From Nymphaea colorata (taxonomy: Eukaryota; Streptophyta; Magnoliopsida; Nymphaeales; Nymphaeaceae), in assembly GCF_008831285.2 (NCBI RefSeq), contig NC_045138.2:25019934-25083933 (forward strand): a stretch of DNA of 64,000 bases, in the 5' to 3' direction. The position numbers and the translations under genes were made by a program. The notes beneath the pieces were generated by a model. The model worked only from the letters and a program-made list of their open reading frames with translations, searched no databases and was not told the DNA's origin. The first letter of the stretch is position 1; each line of letters opens with the position of its first letter. Positions 38,101 through 50,900 of this stretch are shown here, in pieces.

Positions 38101-39795
38101 CGAACTCTTGAGCGTAATGGGCAGGTATTGTAATTCTTACTTTGCTCCTTTGTGGCTGCCACTTCCAGGAATACTTACTACCATGTTCATTCTTCTTACT
38201 TCTTAGCTGCTTTCCTAGGCATGTACATCTTTTGATTGTTACTGAGTTTTTTCCAGGTCGTTTTACTTGGTTCTGCACCAGATCCTCGAATACAAAATGA
38301 TTTTGTGAATTTAGCAAACCAATTACATAGCTCACATGCTGATCGGGCCCGCCTTTGTTTAACCTATGATGAGCCTCTTTCTCATTTGGTAAGGGTTGCT
38401 GGTGTTGACTAGCATCCAGTTTGTACTGTGGTAGCATACTTGTTAACTGTTTTAACTGATGAATTTGGATTCTCATAGATATATGCAGGTGCAGATTTTA
38501 TTCTAGTTCCATCACTTTTTGAGCCATGTGGATTAACACAGCTAATTGCAATGCGTTATGGATCTGTTCCTGTTGTACGCAGGACTGGAGGTATTATTTT
38601 TCAACGCTATTTAGTTTCATACTATTATTCCACAATGTTTCCTTCTTATAATTCACATAGTAGCCTCAATGGGAGTGTAATGTTCTATAAAGTTTTTGTT
38701 ATTTATTTAAATATTTTTGTGTGTGCATGTAATCTCTATGCATGTATATGTTCGATATACAAAGGGAAAGATAAACTAGGTCATCCTGCAAACAGTTGAT
38801 AAAAATATGCCATTCTATTGGATGAGATTTTGTTCAAAAATCTTTATGCGAAAATGGAATATTTTGAAAACCCAAGAGGTATCAGGGAACCCCTGACACC
38901 TCGTGGCTCTGCAGCTACCAGATCCGTCATGAGAAACAAAATTTACATTAGGCATACTAAGGCAACCCAGGTGCTCTATTTACTGGTCCATATTTATTAT
39001 CTGCAGGACTTAATGACACTGTATTTGATGTTGAACATGACAAAGAGAGAGCCAAGGCACAAGGCCTTGAGCCAAATGGGTTCAATTTTGAAGGAGCTGA
39101 TACTGCTGGCATTGATTATGCACTTAATAGGTGAGTTACCCTTTTTCCTTCCCAAATATGAGATGGGGATCTAATTGGTCTTTTTGCTAGCTTGTTATAG
39201 TGGTAGACACTAGTTCATTATGTGATTCTGTTTGCCAGACTACCTGTTGCTCCCATCTGTATTTTAGACATTTTTAAGAAAATACTGGTCAGTTTTGTCT
39301 TGCACATACAGCAGAGCAAACCTCCATTTCTTGCATGTTAAAACATTCTTTTTGCAATTTTCTTTCATGGCAACATGGATTTCGGGGAATACTTCTTATG
39401 GGTTTTGGATTTCTGTCACTTTTTTATTGCATGGTCTATCTTTATTATACCAGCTCAAGGCCTATCTTCTCATTGCCTCTTAACCCAGGTTAAAATTGGG
39501 GGTTTAGTGTTAAACTAAGTTGGATGAGATCAGTGATGTCCTCATTTTTTTTACGGTTTTGGATTGCTGTTACTTGTTTATGGCATGACTGTCATACTTG
39601 CAGTTGTAGGAATATTCTTTGAAAAATTTCTTGATTACATGACTTTGTTGCTTCATATCCATTAGAGCAATGACTGCATGGTATGATGCTCGGAGCTGGT
39701 TCAATTCACTCTGCAAGCAAGTGATGGAACAAGATTGGTCGTGGAACCGGCCTGCGTTGGACTACATGGAGCTCTATCATGCTGCACGAAAATAA
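26170..39795 (+). CDS. SS3: Starch synthase III, plastid precursor
   Basis: Soluble starch synthase that transfers glucose from ADP-glucose to amylopectin chains in plastids. Exons: 26170-26259, 27594-27657, 27821-29122, 29797-30011, 30842-31112, 32423-32598, 33899-34006, 35103-35212, 35905-36010, 36382-36552, 37659-37787, 37942-38124, 38257-38388, 38479-38590, 39007-39130, 39666-39795. The sum is 3423 nt, or 1140 residues (family about 1000-1230). Domains: plastid transit and a variable Ser/Lys-rich region to about 250; three starch-binding CBM53 repeats near 250-350 ([13 protein letters not shown]), 437-540 (WIHGGHNNW) and 596-700 ([13 protein letters not shown]), with a charged helix between the first two; then the GT5 catalytic domain from about 690 ([20 protein letters not shown], the ADP-glucose KVGG motif at 706-709) through [16 protein letters not shown] and [11 protein letters not shown] to [10 protein letters not shown] and [12 protein letters not shown]. 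All catalytic motifs are intact. The first two exons (the transit peptide) are the least certain. Confidence 0.93.
31510..31820. mobile_element. Foldback MITE in starch synthase III intron 5
   Basis: About 311 bp with long imperfect inverted arms. The outer words are AAAACAG..(A/G)CTACCAGACCCTCAT on the left and ATGAGGGTCTGGTAGCTGCCTGTTTT on the right. Inner arms 'gatcaagtggtgaagatta' and, reversed, 'gatcaagtgatgaagatta' also pair, with unpaired stretches between. The flanks are AT-rich, so the target duplication cannot be assigned. Confidence 0.75.
34237..34659 (-). mobile_element. Solo LTR of a retrotransposon in starch synthase III intron 7
   Basis: The 423-bp element is flanked by a perfect 5-bp direct repeat, acgag, at 34232-34236 and 34660-34664. 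On the minus strand it runs from TATTAAACTATAAATCC (expected TG changed to TA) to GAATTTCTTACA. It contains a promoter-like TATAAATAGAGGCC on that strand, as LTRs do, and a minisatellite upstream of it. No internal retroelement coding sequence is present, which suggests loss by recombination between LTRs. Copia or Gypsy type cannot be told. Confidence 0.7.
34399..34640. repeat. Minisatellite inside the solo LTR
   Basis: About four to five imperfect copies of a unit of roughly 58-60 bp with the core 'tagaatcctaggag', then 'cttcacatattacaagga' and 'attaactacaacat'. Copies become more diverged to the right. Confidence 0.8.
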
Positions 39796-42700
39796 GTCAA
39801 GCGAGCACCCAGTTTTGGAAGTCTATGCATGCGATTCCCAAGCAGTATATTTTTTGTTAAGTAGGAGTTCTGTACAGCCTTAATTATATTTAACAGTATT
39901 GTTGGCTCATTCTTTCCTTCGATGCTTCTTCCCTTCGTTAGCATCATCTGGTACGTGAGTATATCAGACTAAATGTTAATAATGCGCTCCGTTTGTATAT
40001 CATTTGAGTTGGTCGTATCAGAATAAATGTTCAAATTTCTATTTTTGCTCTACATGAAGCTGCCATAGTTACTGAGAGCAAGGAAGGTACTAAAGTTGGA
40101 TATTTTGAATGTCTCCTTATATACATATTCAATACACACATATATATATATATATAAAGCATATTATCTAAGTCCTTTGGTTGGTGCAGATTAAGTTGGT
40201 CAGTGGGTCACATGGGGGCATGTGCAGGTGCCTCCACTCTTATGCCATGCGCCCTTATTGGGTGGTTTAAGAGACGCCCCCTTTGGGACCCTTTGGCAAC
40301 CAGAACATTGAACTAGTGCCCCACTAATCTGTCTGTCCCATACCATGAACACGCCTTAATGTTTGGGATAAATTCAGGAAACGCTAGTGCAGCGTTCCAG
40401 TATGCTGACATTGGATGGGTTAGGGCGAGAGTATGTGGAAAGAGTGAATCGAGACATGCTCCATATGTGATGCGGATATGCATGGACCTCCCTGGATTTT
40501 GTTCTGTGAGTTTGATTTCTTGTATATACAGCTTATAAAATCTAAAAATTTGCACTATCATGCAAAATAAGAATAAAATAAATAAAAAGTGGAAGCCCCT
40601 TTTGCAGCAAATCCATGACTTGTTTCTTCCCTTTTTCTCCGCCACCTCCTTTCGCAAGGCTTTAGTTGATGAAATGGACCCAGTCATTAAAGAAATGTTA
40701 AGAAGTCATAACTATGGCCTATGGGATTTAATTACCGAGCTATTATTGGAATTTGAATCACCGCGCACGTAAATGGGTGCTAGTTCTGAACGAATTCATT
40801 AAAATAAATTGGTGAAAGTTACCACTTTTTTATTATTATTATATAATAACTACAACCGGTATTGCCCAATATACAACATTTAAGATTATCTTAATGCAGC
40901 CCATCGATCTAAGCTGCAAAATTAATAACAATATGTTTTGGACACGTATTATGTTGAGCAACCTGACTTCCAGTTGTGCACCCGTATTGGCCCTTAGTCT
41001 TTGGTGAATTTTTTGTATTCATAATCTTTTCTGTCCATATTTTTACGACAACAAACTTTTTTATTCAATTGCATTGTGCTGTTTAAAACAATTTTCTGTG
41101 GACCGGTGATGTAAAGAGTGGGGTGAATCGGCTAATTTAAATTAAACGGCTAGAAATCAATTCGTTCACCGGCCAATATGGCTGCCATGCGTCATACACT
41201 ATTTATTAAGAATTTTGAGCGACTTTTACTTTTAAATATTTAATTTTCTTATTTTTAAAATTTTTTATATTATTCAAAAATTAATATAGCATTTTGGTGT
41301 TTTATATTGGCAAAGTACAACGCTGTATTATATAACAATGTGCACTCTTAATTTGCGCGCTCAAAGCAACACTGCATTTTGGTGGTTAATTACCGTTCAT
41401 TTAATCTATAATGAGCTAAACCATTCAGTATTATGTGGCTTTAGAGAAAATAAGAAAGAAAAAAGAAAAAAATGTGCCATGGGCCTCTAAAACCAGAATT
41501 TAGTTAATTTATTTTGAAAGCCAAAACTTAGTTTAGCAAAAAGGAAAAAAAAAAAAACTAAAAGAATCATAACGCCCAGAAGTTCAATTCTTGCAACAAG
41601 ATGGACGCCAAATTTTTTGGCATTAATTTGAGAAGCCATTCGTCTATGGGTGGTTCCACAATTTTCTTGAATTTAGAGAAAGTGCAATATTTGTGTAGAA
41701 CAATATTTTGGTATAGTGGAAGTACACAACTAGTCAGGTGATCTCAGTTGAAAAAGTTGTTCTGCACATAATGATTCATAAACTTTAGATGGTCTTTTTT
41801 GCTTTAATCCTATTTTGACTTTTAACCTTGAGAAACCGCACCCATGTTAAGCGACTTTATCGTCAGGAGCCCCGCCCCTAGGTTTTGATATAGTGCGAAA
41901 TGATGTCAATTTGATAATTACCTTTTGGAACCCCACATGCTGTTGCTGACAAAAAATGTTCATCTTTTCAAGCTTTTATCTGCAGAAAAAATGAAAAATA
42001 TGCATAATTACGAGTTTTCTCATCAGATTTTGAGAAATAACTAAATGAATATAGAAGTTGTAGACGACTGATCGGTGGGAACAAAGACCACCAATGTATG
42101 ATGCTATAGGTACATAGTTTGTCAAGAATTTGTCAATTAGACAGCTTCAGAAATGTTTCATGAATCTGGTTTAATCGAAACATTTACAAAGTATCCTCGC
42201 TGTCAAACAACCCCTTAAGAGCTGTTTCGCAATGAAAACAGTTGGCTACTGTTGTTCCATAAATCTACCTAAAAAATTCATGGAACACTATGCTATTATG
42301 TTTCATTAATCTGGTCAAATCCTTGGGACAGATTTATGGAATAATAACATTATGTTATTGTCCTGTAAAAATTGGTTAGATTGATCGAACACTTTACTAT
42401 ACTATACTTTCAGTATTATATAACCCAAGTATACTATGCTCTGAGGGGCATAACGCATCTTAGGTTAAACGAGATCTTGGATTCTTGGTGTATAATATGA
42501 CGTGATATTGAAAAGGATTTCAGATCCCTGGTTGAGAAAGATGCATGGTTATAACAGGAATTTGTAACTCACGCATCTTTACTCCATGAAATTGAGCTCG
42601 CATCTGAATTTCACCACCTTCGAAACTGTGGCTTCGGTGGCAAAATGCGGCACTTACATTGGACTCCGGTGTCCTCTTCATTCTGTTGCAAGAACACAAG

Positions 42701-45434
42701 TGCTCTCCCCACTTCAATACACCTTACAATTATTGTTACGATGAATAAATAGAAGCCATGATCCCACTAATGGTGTTTCACAGAACCAGACGGACAGTAG
42801 TATAACAGGGAGCAGATGAGGGGAAATTAAGGCTCAGAGTAAGTCGAATTCGTAAAAGCTAGATCCAACTCGAAACTTTACTGTTCACATGCAACCCCAA
42901 GGAACAAAAGTTACTTGAAAGTGAGAACTTTTTATCCAAGTCTCACTGCTTTACCTCCTCGGCTTTCTCATGCTGTTGTCCTTGTAAAGCACTGCATAAT
43001 TGAATTGTGGTTGTGCCTCGCTGGAAAGAGAACATTTCTACCATTCTATCTATCTACCCAGAATTTGGACTTAATTAAGCCTTTAATTTGCACCGACTAA
43101 CATAATTTGCTAGGAATCTGCCTAACCCCAGCTTCCCTGTCTAGTGACGAACAGTAAACAAGTAAAGAACAAAATTTTCGATTGGTGTACAAATTTGCTT
43201 TAAACTTAATCTACTTTAATCATCTCGCATGCGACCCACTAATCAAACACTTAGCTTGCCTTGGATGTTCAACAGCATTTCCTGTTAACTACGCGTCTGT
43301 TGAACATTGTCTGTTACCCGTTTATTATATGCTTACTAGTAACATGCTTTCATAATTTACATGCGCTGTCATGCTTATAGTAACTGCTACCGTTTAAGTT
43401 TACCGATTATTAAATGTGGTCTAAAGGATGAAAGATTCCAACAGCATAGAACAATTCGAGTGAGAAGTTTTCTAGGTGGATAAATTTATAGAAGACCAAC
43501 AATCAGACAAAAGGAACAACAGGTTTCAAGTGGTTTTGTCACGGTTCTAGAAATGCGGCCACCGCCCAAATTTCTCCTAGATTTGAGCAAAAACTGGAGT
43601 TTCTGATATCTTTTCAAGTACAAATGGTGAGCTCTAGTTTCTAAGTTAGGTTGGCTGAAGATTCGGTTCCCGTTTTCCGTTCCAAACTGCTGCAACTTGG
43701 TTCATGTTTTTTCTAGTTACAAATAGTATTATTGGCTTGATCTCAATGCAAGCAGATCCAAACGGGTTGATGCTGTGGGGGTGAGCTTCATGCCTGATGG
43801 GGTGAACTGTGACTGTCAGACAAACAGTCATGGTTTATTAGTTGTTAAGTTTTCTTCACTCTGATCTAATTAGTAAACAGGAATGGCACAATTCTAAGCA
43901 GGCGGAAACTTTAATTCCAAAGGCATTAGCCATGAGGTTTTACATAATTAGCGGAAATACAGCAAAGTTTCTCGTCTCGAGTGCAGTTTCCTCTTGTTTG
44001 GAAAAAAGGTTGCCAAGTGGTACTCGTGTTTATTTCCACACATTTTTTTACTGTTCACACCTAATCCATTTGCACTTGCACCCCACTTGTACCTAACCCT
44101 TGTGCAGCTACACCTTAGGCAAATGTGCAGGAGTTTCTTGAATAAAGGAGGTTGATTGAGAGCACCTTTACAGATAACTCTCTTGAATGTCATTCACCAA
44201 TATAATAACCAACCACGATCATATTCCATAGAAAGCTGTTCTCAGTCTGCCATTTTTGAATTTGGATCTCTTCAATCTAAAGCATCAAAGGTGCTGAATC
44301 CCTTTTTCCTTTCTCGGCTAAGCCCATCCAAAGCACAAGGGATCCAACTGCAGGGATTGTTGCAGTTCATGTAAGCCACCACTGGCCTGATCCTCCCTCT
44401 TCTGACTTTCCAAATACTAAACTCTGCACTGAATTTGACTACTGCTAAGATGAACTTATCTTAAGCACACAGACTCGCTTTAGCTTGAAAAAGGAGAATC
44501 CAAGTCTGTGGGTGGTTTGTCTCCTCACCAATCAATCTTTTCTTCTTTAATTATTCAGCAATATATATACTGATCTTTTGTATAGGTCGGCAATCTGCCA
44601 GAGGCTTCCAAGAAGTGCCCTTAATTCTTCAGTACCAAACAGTTTTGTCCTCATGGCCACGCCACTCCCGTTTTTATGCTTTTGAGGAAGCAGGATTATT
44701 CTCTGTATCCAAATGGAGGTGCAGTTCCACCCGTGATGGGCATGCGACCCCACGAATCACGTGTGTAGGTGGCATCTTTAAATAACTTGCAGGACTTAGT
44801 GGGCTCCCCACCAAAAATTAACAGGCAACCAATCAATGCCTCCAATGGGCAGTACAGAACATAATACAGAATGCAGGAAGGCTAAAGCGATTGAGGTAAA
44901 AAAAGAGAGTAAGAAACGCAAGGCAGATCTCTCATCTCCAGAATTTTCCTAGCCTGAATGCCTACAGCTCCATATTTTTTGTTCAATGCAGGACTATAAA
45001 GATGAACCCATCAATCAATGAGTTAATCACAGTCCCCCTAGTGAAGTTCCAAATCATCAAAATCTAATCTGTCTACAGGATTCTTATTTCTAGTAGGTGC
45101 AGAACTTGACCAATGATATCTCTCCAAATAACAGTCGAGTTTTTTGGTTGAAAGAAGTACAATTTACCAGGTTGCTTGTATGTGAGATGCATCGTGGTGA
45201 ATGACGGAGGCGGCCATGATGTGAGGAGATCTGGACCTAACCTATCGTATGCAGCAGTAACTGCAGTTCATTTTTTCTACCTTTCCTTTTGAAGACTTGG
45301 TAGCTCCGCCAGTGGGTCCCCTGCCCCTAGTTGTCTGACAAATGGTTGGTAACTTGACATATTTACACAGGTGAAGGACCATAGCCTAGAAAAGAGACGT
45401 AACGTTTTCCCAATGTAGGTAATACATTTATGAA
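39796..45434. other. SS3 3' UTR and gene-free intergenic DNA
   Basis: The first 150-200 bases are probably the SS3 3' UTR. A (TA)n tract lies at 40141-40156. The rest has only short frames on both strands (for example 40560-40772, 43842-44096, 44547-44753) with no motif, no codon bias and no supporting splice sites. No TE with readable ends was identified, although 42190-42400 contains 'ccataaatct'/'attaatctggtcaaa' words that may belong to an old repeat. Confidence 0.5.
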
Positions 45435-45724
45435 GCTTTTGTAAGAAAGCACAGCGTCTGTCAGTCTGGCTAAGGAACAGTTTTTGAAAAGCAAATGACT
45501 CTTAAAACATACTTTGGATGCTTTTGTTTGTAATTGTGAATTGCAGAAAACCTCCTAGAATGTTACTTAAGATGGCATAGCTTTTGTAAGAAAGCACAGC
45601 GTCTGTCGGTCTGGCTAAGCAACAGTTTTTGAAAAGCAAATGACTCTTTCAACATACTTTGGATGCTTTTGTTTGTAATTGTGAATTGCAGAAAACCTCC
45701 TAGAATGTTACTTAAGATGGCATA
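45435..45724. repeat. 145-bp direct tandem duplication
   Basis: Two adjacent copies, 45435-45579 and 45580-45724, both beginning 'gcttttgtaagaaagcacag' and ending 'acttaagatggcata'. By eye they differ at four positions. The unit has no coding potential that I recognise. Confidence 0.95.
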
Positions 45725-47458
45725 CTTTTCTGCTTGTTCTATCTTCTAATATGACTTCATGCCCAGGACCATCAACCATGGAGTTCTCTGCCTGTGATGT
45801 GACTCATGAACAAGTATAAAACCAGAATTATCTTCCTCGAATTGTATTAAAAGTAGTAGCATACATATCCAGCACTTCTTTTTTAATAGTACTTATTAAT
45901 TACATCATAAACCATGTCATGTCTCTTCGCCAAGACAATCTCACTTGCTGGATGCTAAGATGGATCATACGTTTTCTACAGTTGCCAAGTGAACTGCAGG
46001 GTGGAGTTTGGATACACCTGATTGTCAGTTACTCAGAAACGTCGAGAAAACCTGTGAAGTGACCGCTCATGCTTTGCCCATCAGACTTTTTAAACTGTGC
46101 TTCCACTTTTCTTATCTTTCTTTGCTTGTTCTATTTCTTCACTCTGTTATGAATATGTCAATTCCATATGTTTAGGAGGGTTGGAGTTATAACTGCAAGA
46201 TGACGATGCAAATTAATCAATTTTATATGGGGTTCACTTCTAAAAACTTTCAACTTGAAGGAAGTCAAGCGCGTTAATTTCTTGACATACTCTGGGCGGA
46301 ATCTGCATGCCCTTAGCTTGCCAATGAAGAAAAAAAGGGTCTGGATCGTCCTGATGCTCGTATATCGGATTCTTGCTGATGCAGTCAAAATTCAGTCTGC
46401 CTCATTAGTTTCAAGCAGTCTTGTTAATAAAGCTTATCAAAACCTCTATCATAAAATGCCGTTGATGGAAAAGCTAAGCCACACAGTGAAGATTTCGACG
46501 TTAACCACATGATACGGGTGCTTGTTTTGGTCAACATATAAAACAGAAACCAAGGGATTCGTATGAAAGATGACCAAGGAGCGAGTATGGAGTCATCATA
46601 TGATTTAACATTTAACGGAATCTTTCAGCATGGTGACGAGAAACTTGAACGGCTACTAACTTAATAGTTACCTGGGGTGAATGTTAGCCGGGAAACCAGA
46701 TGCACACAAAACGAAAATGCATTCTTTTGAATGTTCTCGATTAATGTCAAGTATAACTAGCTAATTAATACACTGAAAATCAAGGATATTAAAGAGTCAT
46801 GAAGTTGGAAAGGACAAAAAATCAGACGATAAAAACCATGAATTTTCTAATATCCTGCAGTTGAAAAGCCCTTTCGTGTCAAACGACGACTAAGAGTAAG
46901 CCTCCTGTACCCACTTAGGCAGACAACAAATATTCCGATACGAGGATCACAGAGAAGACAGAGGCTGAAAGAGGACCGCGTCGTATTTGGAATCAAAAGA
47001 AAAGTGAAAAAGAGAGAGGGACACAACAATGGAAGCCATTTCACTCCCATGCAGTGACCCACCTGCTCTGGTGAGGTCTTAATGATCAAAATTCACAATT
47101 AACGCCATACAACATCGCAATGGAAGAGAAAAGGAAGAGGAAATCAAAATTATTCATGAGTTGGCATTCATTTCTCTCAAACTAGAACAGGATGAAGCTA
47201 GATAAATTAGACATAAAACCCTTGTCTCTCAAAACCTGAACAGATGACACTAGAGAGAAAAAGCTCAGGCTGCCAAAGGGTCCAAAAAGTGGCACCTGAC
47301 ACTCTGGTATCATCTGTAAAAGGAAAAAAGAAAGAATATATTTGGGCAGAACCAACACCAAAACGCAGAGTAAAAGGAAAAAGAAAAAGGGAAAGAAAGG
47401 CCAGAGTTCCATGAAGCCATGAGGTCTGAAAATCTGAAAAAACGGTTGGCATATTACT
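45725..47458. other. Intergenic region downstream of the S40-like gene
   Basis: No gene is supported. The part next to 47458 is expected to be the 3' UTR of the minus-strand S40-like gene. Frames at 46158-46388, 46255-46512 and 46847-47089 are short, mutually overlapping or featureless. Confidence 0.5.
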
Positions 47459-47971
47459 TCACTCTAGAAAACCAGTGCTAGTCAGAACAGCATTCCTGAC
47501 CTTCTTGAGATCTCTCCCTTTCAGGGTCCTTCCAGCACCTTCATAAACAGAAGATGGGGTAATATGGTTCCTTGCAAGCTTCCTGGCAATGAATTCATGT
47601 GGAGGTAACCTATCATCATCACCCTCTTCAATATCATCGTTATCAGCACCATCTTCAAAACCATGAGCATAGCAACTAGCGCCACTACCATCCTCCTCGT
47701 CCTCATCGTCAACACCCCATGGTGGCTTCAGACTCTTCTTGTAGACATTCGACCAGTCAGGGATGTTCACAGGGGCAGACTGTCGGACAATTCTGCCCTC
47801 AGGACTGCTGGCAGAAGCACCGACCTTGGGGATCATCCTAGAGGCGCTATATGCTCCTCTCTTTGTTGTAGACGCATCTCTGCTCTTCTTACCTCTTAAG
47901 GCAGCCTCCATCTTCTCCTTATGTCCAATGACGGACCACACTTCATCTTCATCAAAATCTCCATCAGCCAT
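47459..47971 (-). CDS. S40/DUF584 senescence-regulator family protein
   Basis: The intronless 170-residue frame begins [15 protein letters not shown] and ends [24 protein letters not shown]. Plant S40 (DUF584) proteins have these hallmarks: an acidic N-terminal 'EEDVWSV' block, a middle 'APVNIPDWS' block (here [15 protein letters not shown], about 65-79) and a C-terminal '[25 protein letters not shown]' block preceded by '[13 protein letters not shown]' (here about 121-133). A strongly acidic stretch, DDEDEEDGS, lies between. Family members are small nuclear or cytoplasmic proteins whose genes respond to senescence and stress; nothing in the sequence gives the regulation of this one. Length is typical and no defect was seen. 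Confidence 0.92.
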   Translation of the reverse strand: [170 protein letters not shown]

Positions 47972-50900
47972 GGTTGCCCACTTCCCAAAAACACACCTTG
48001 CGGGGGGAAACTGCTGAAGAACAGAAATGGAAAATGGGCTGGGATGGATTATGGGAGGACACTTAAGCCATAGCTCTTTAGAAAATGTACAAGTGTTTGA
48101 TGCGAAAAGTTCGACCCCTATTCATATTGACACCTCGCCACTCGCTTTGAGGAGGATGTTTGCACTCGCATGTGTTTTTCTCTTTCTTCTCTGGCCTCTG
48201 TTTTTTTTGTCTTTTGGTGCTTTCTTGAAGTTGGCGTCCCACGGAGAGGATAAAAGGGGAGTTTCAGGGTCACGCAAGACAGGAGAGAGAGAGGAAAAAA
48301 AAGAGAGAGCCTGGAAGAAAGGAAAAGTCGTGGATTGATGGGGTCTGGTGCTTCCTTATCCCTAAGAAGTAAGAAGGGAGGCGTTGGGTTTGGTGCTTCC
48401 TTATCTCTAAGAACTTGAAAGAGTGTTTTCTTTCGTAGTTCTTCCTTTCAGTTTCTACCACAAATTTAACAGCGAAGGATCGCAGGTAAGCTGATGGATG
48501 TGACAGAAAACCATTGTCTTCTCATCTCGTTCTATCCTACTGCAAGGCAGGGGAGTCTTTCCAGACTACTGCAAGGGACAGATCACCATCTTCCTCCCCC
48601 TCTTTGCTCTCTCTAGGCTGCTGCCACCAAGCAGAAAGCTCTTCCTGTTATTCCTCTCTCTAGGCTGCTACCACAATGCAGAAATCTCTCTCTCTCTCTC
48701 TCTCTGTGGCAAGGTGCTGAGGTCTTTAATGGGTACTCGGCCGCTGATAGTGGTGTCACTGAGCATTTACCTGCTTTTGGCTACCAACTGTCAATAATCA
48801 CCTGAACTTTTGGGCCTGAAAGAGCCCAAGCACTCCGGCGTGAGCTTGCCTTTTTATGGGCAGCCTCTGCACCCTATATGTCACAATGATACGTGCACGG
48901 AATGATTGAAATTTGTTGAGAATTGCATGTGTGCGTATAATTCTAAATGAAATATGCTTAATTTGTATGTGTATACGTCTACACAGTCTTCCAGATTCAT
49001 TTGCTCCTTTAAACGCAATTGACACGTTCAATCCGTCTTCGTGATTTCGTTTTAACATCTGCATCTTTAAGATAAACCCATTCGTCTGCTAGTCTGCCAT
49101 AGTCGTGAACTCAGTAAGACAAAAAAAAGATCTGTATGCCTTCTCTTTGACTGGAAAGAAAATCTTGTTTACTGAAAAGATCGCTGACAAGTTTTACCCA
49201 CAAAATTAATTTGGAAGAGCAAAAAGATAGGAACGAGTTTGTTAAGAAATAGATTGTCGATTGCTGATCAGCCAAAGCTGAATCTGAAAGAAAAACCATT
49301 GGCAGTTCGGAGATTTGGTTGGCATGTTACATCTGAAGACAGCGACCAAAAAATTCCCTAAGTTTTCATTCTTTCGAAGTCTAGCATCGATTTTTCTTTT
49401 CAAAATTCCAAAGCCTATTTTTTTTTTCACTTCAGTTTTCTATTTCAATAGATGTTTTTACAGGTTACGCATGATACATTTTCTTCCAGAGCCACTTCTT
49501 ATCCATAGATTCTCCCACTGGAAAGGGGAAACGAAAGAGAAAATCAAAATATCCTTCACTAAAGAGGTTACATAGCTTCATGAGATTGAGTTGCTTATAC
49601 AAATGGAGCATTTTGATAATGAAAAGGGCTCAACCCTTCAACTACAGATTTAGAAGAATCCCATGTGGGCAGTGAGGCTTCCGGGCCAAGAACAGGCTTC
49701 AGCTTCGACTTGTGACCCGACCAGGCTGACTTAATCGGTGACAAAGCTGGACATGAATTTAACATGTATCAAACTGAGCCGGCCCAGCAAACACAAATTC
49801 TGGCTATTACATGTAATTAGATGATTCTGCAGGGATTCTGATCCGAAATTAGATATCTAATCTTAATTTGACTATTAAATTAAGCCATCTTGATATGACT
49901 ATCAGAACAAGATGGATTCAGATTGTGCAATACAAATCCAACTTGAACGTGAACTACCCGCATCCTTGCTCGGGCCAGAGACCAAAAGTACTAGTTGATT
50001 TTGTTTGCTCTTTTCTTAGATAGGTTGGATTAAATGTGCCACAAAAGTTATAATCCAAACCTTCTGCTCATGCTCTCGGCTACAACAAATATGTTTGTCT
50101 CCCAATGAATCAATAACCTTAAGAAAACTAAGTTGCTTCTTGGCATAGTCTTTCACATCGATCTATATAACATGTTCCTGCTTTTCAGTTTGCAGCTATA
50201 TCTGCTGGCTTTCTATGCAACTTAAGGTGAGAAATTAATAATTTTTTTTTTCTTGAAAACCGAAACATAACGTTATAATGTTTTATTACTTGAAATTTAT
50301 CATATATTTAAACCATGGTATTATATTTTTCACTAAGTACTGTACAACATGTTATGATGAGGACATTACATAGGATTTGATATGGCTATTTAGGAGCTTT
50401 TGTTAGTCAATCCATTTGTGATATGGCTATTTCCTTTTTCCATGAGTTGTCTTGAAATATGACATTTGTATATGTATTTCGATTTAGATAGGGCATTACA
50501 TAGGGATTTGATTCCAGTTCTTGTATCAGATCCAAAAGCAAGCGTTTAACGTTGAGCGCAAATTTGCCTTCGCCATGAACACATTAAAATAAAATAAAAA
50601 TGATTGGATTTACGTTACGATACCAACTGCATGCAACATCCTGAAAATTTCACATACTATGACATTTTGAAACATGTTAGCACATTACATTTGTTTGTTT
50701 TAAATATTTTTATATCCCATCAACCTCATAAGTTTATCACGAGATTATCCAATATCGAAGGGTAGGTCACAATAGGACAATACATCAGATCAGCACGATC
50801 AGGTCTCCTATTTTAGCTGTGGTGTCTCTAGCGATGGAACCATAAAAAAAATTCTAAAGCAGCACTCATTCACAAATTTTATATATCTAAAAGGACATTA

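Noticed and set aside
38870-38915. Short hairpin (aggtatcaggg / ccctgacacct) in an SS3 intron
   Set aside because: Arms are only 11 bp with a mismatch and are not associated with any element boundary.
40048-40062. TGAAGCTGCCA, similar to the start of miR167
   Set aside because: Only 11 bases match, the rest diverges, and no complementary arm was seen nearby.
40560-40772. 70-residue plus-strand frame downstream of SS3
   Set aside because: No recognisable motif, no codon bias and no context for a gene; typical of chance frames in this AT-rich DNA.
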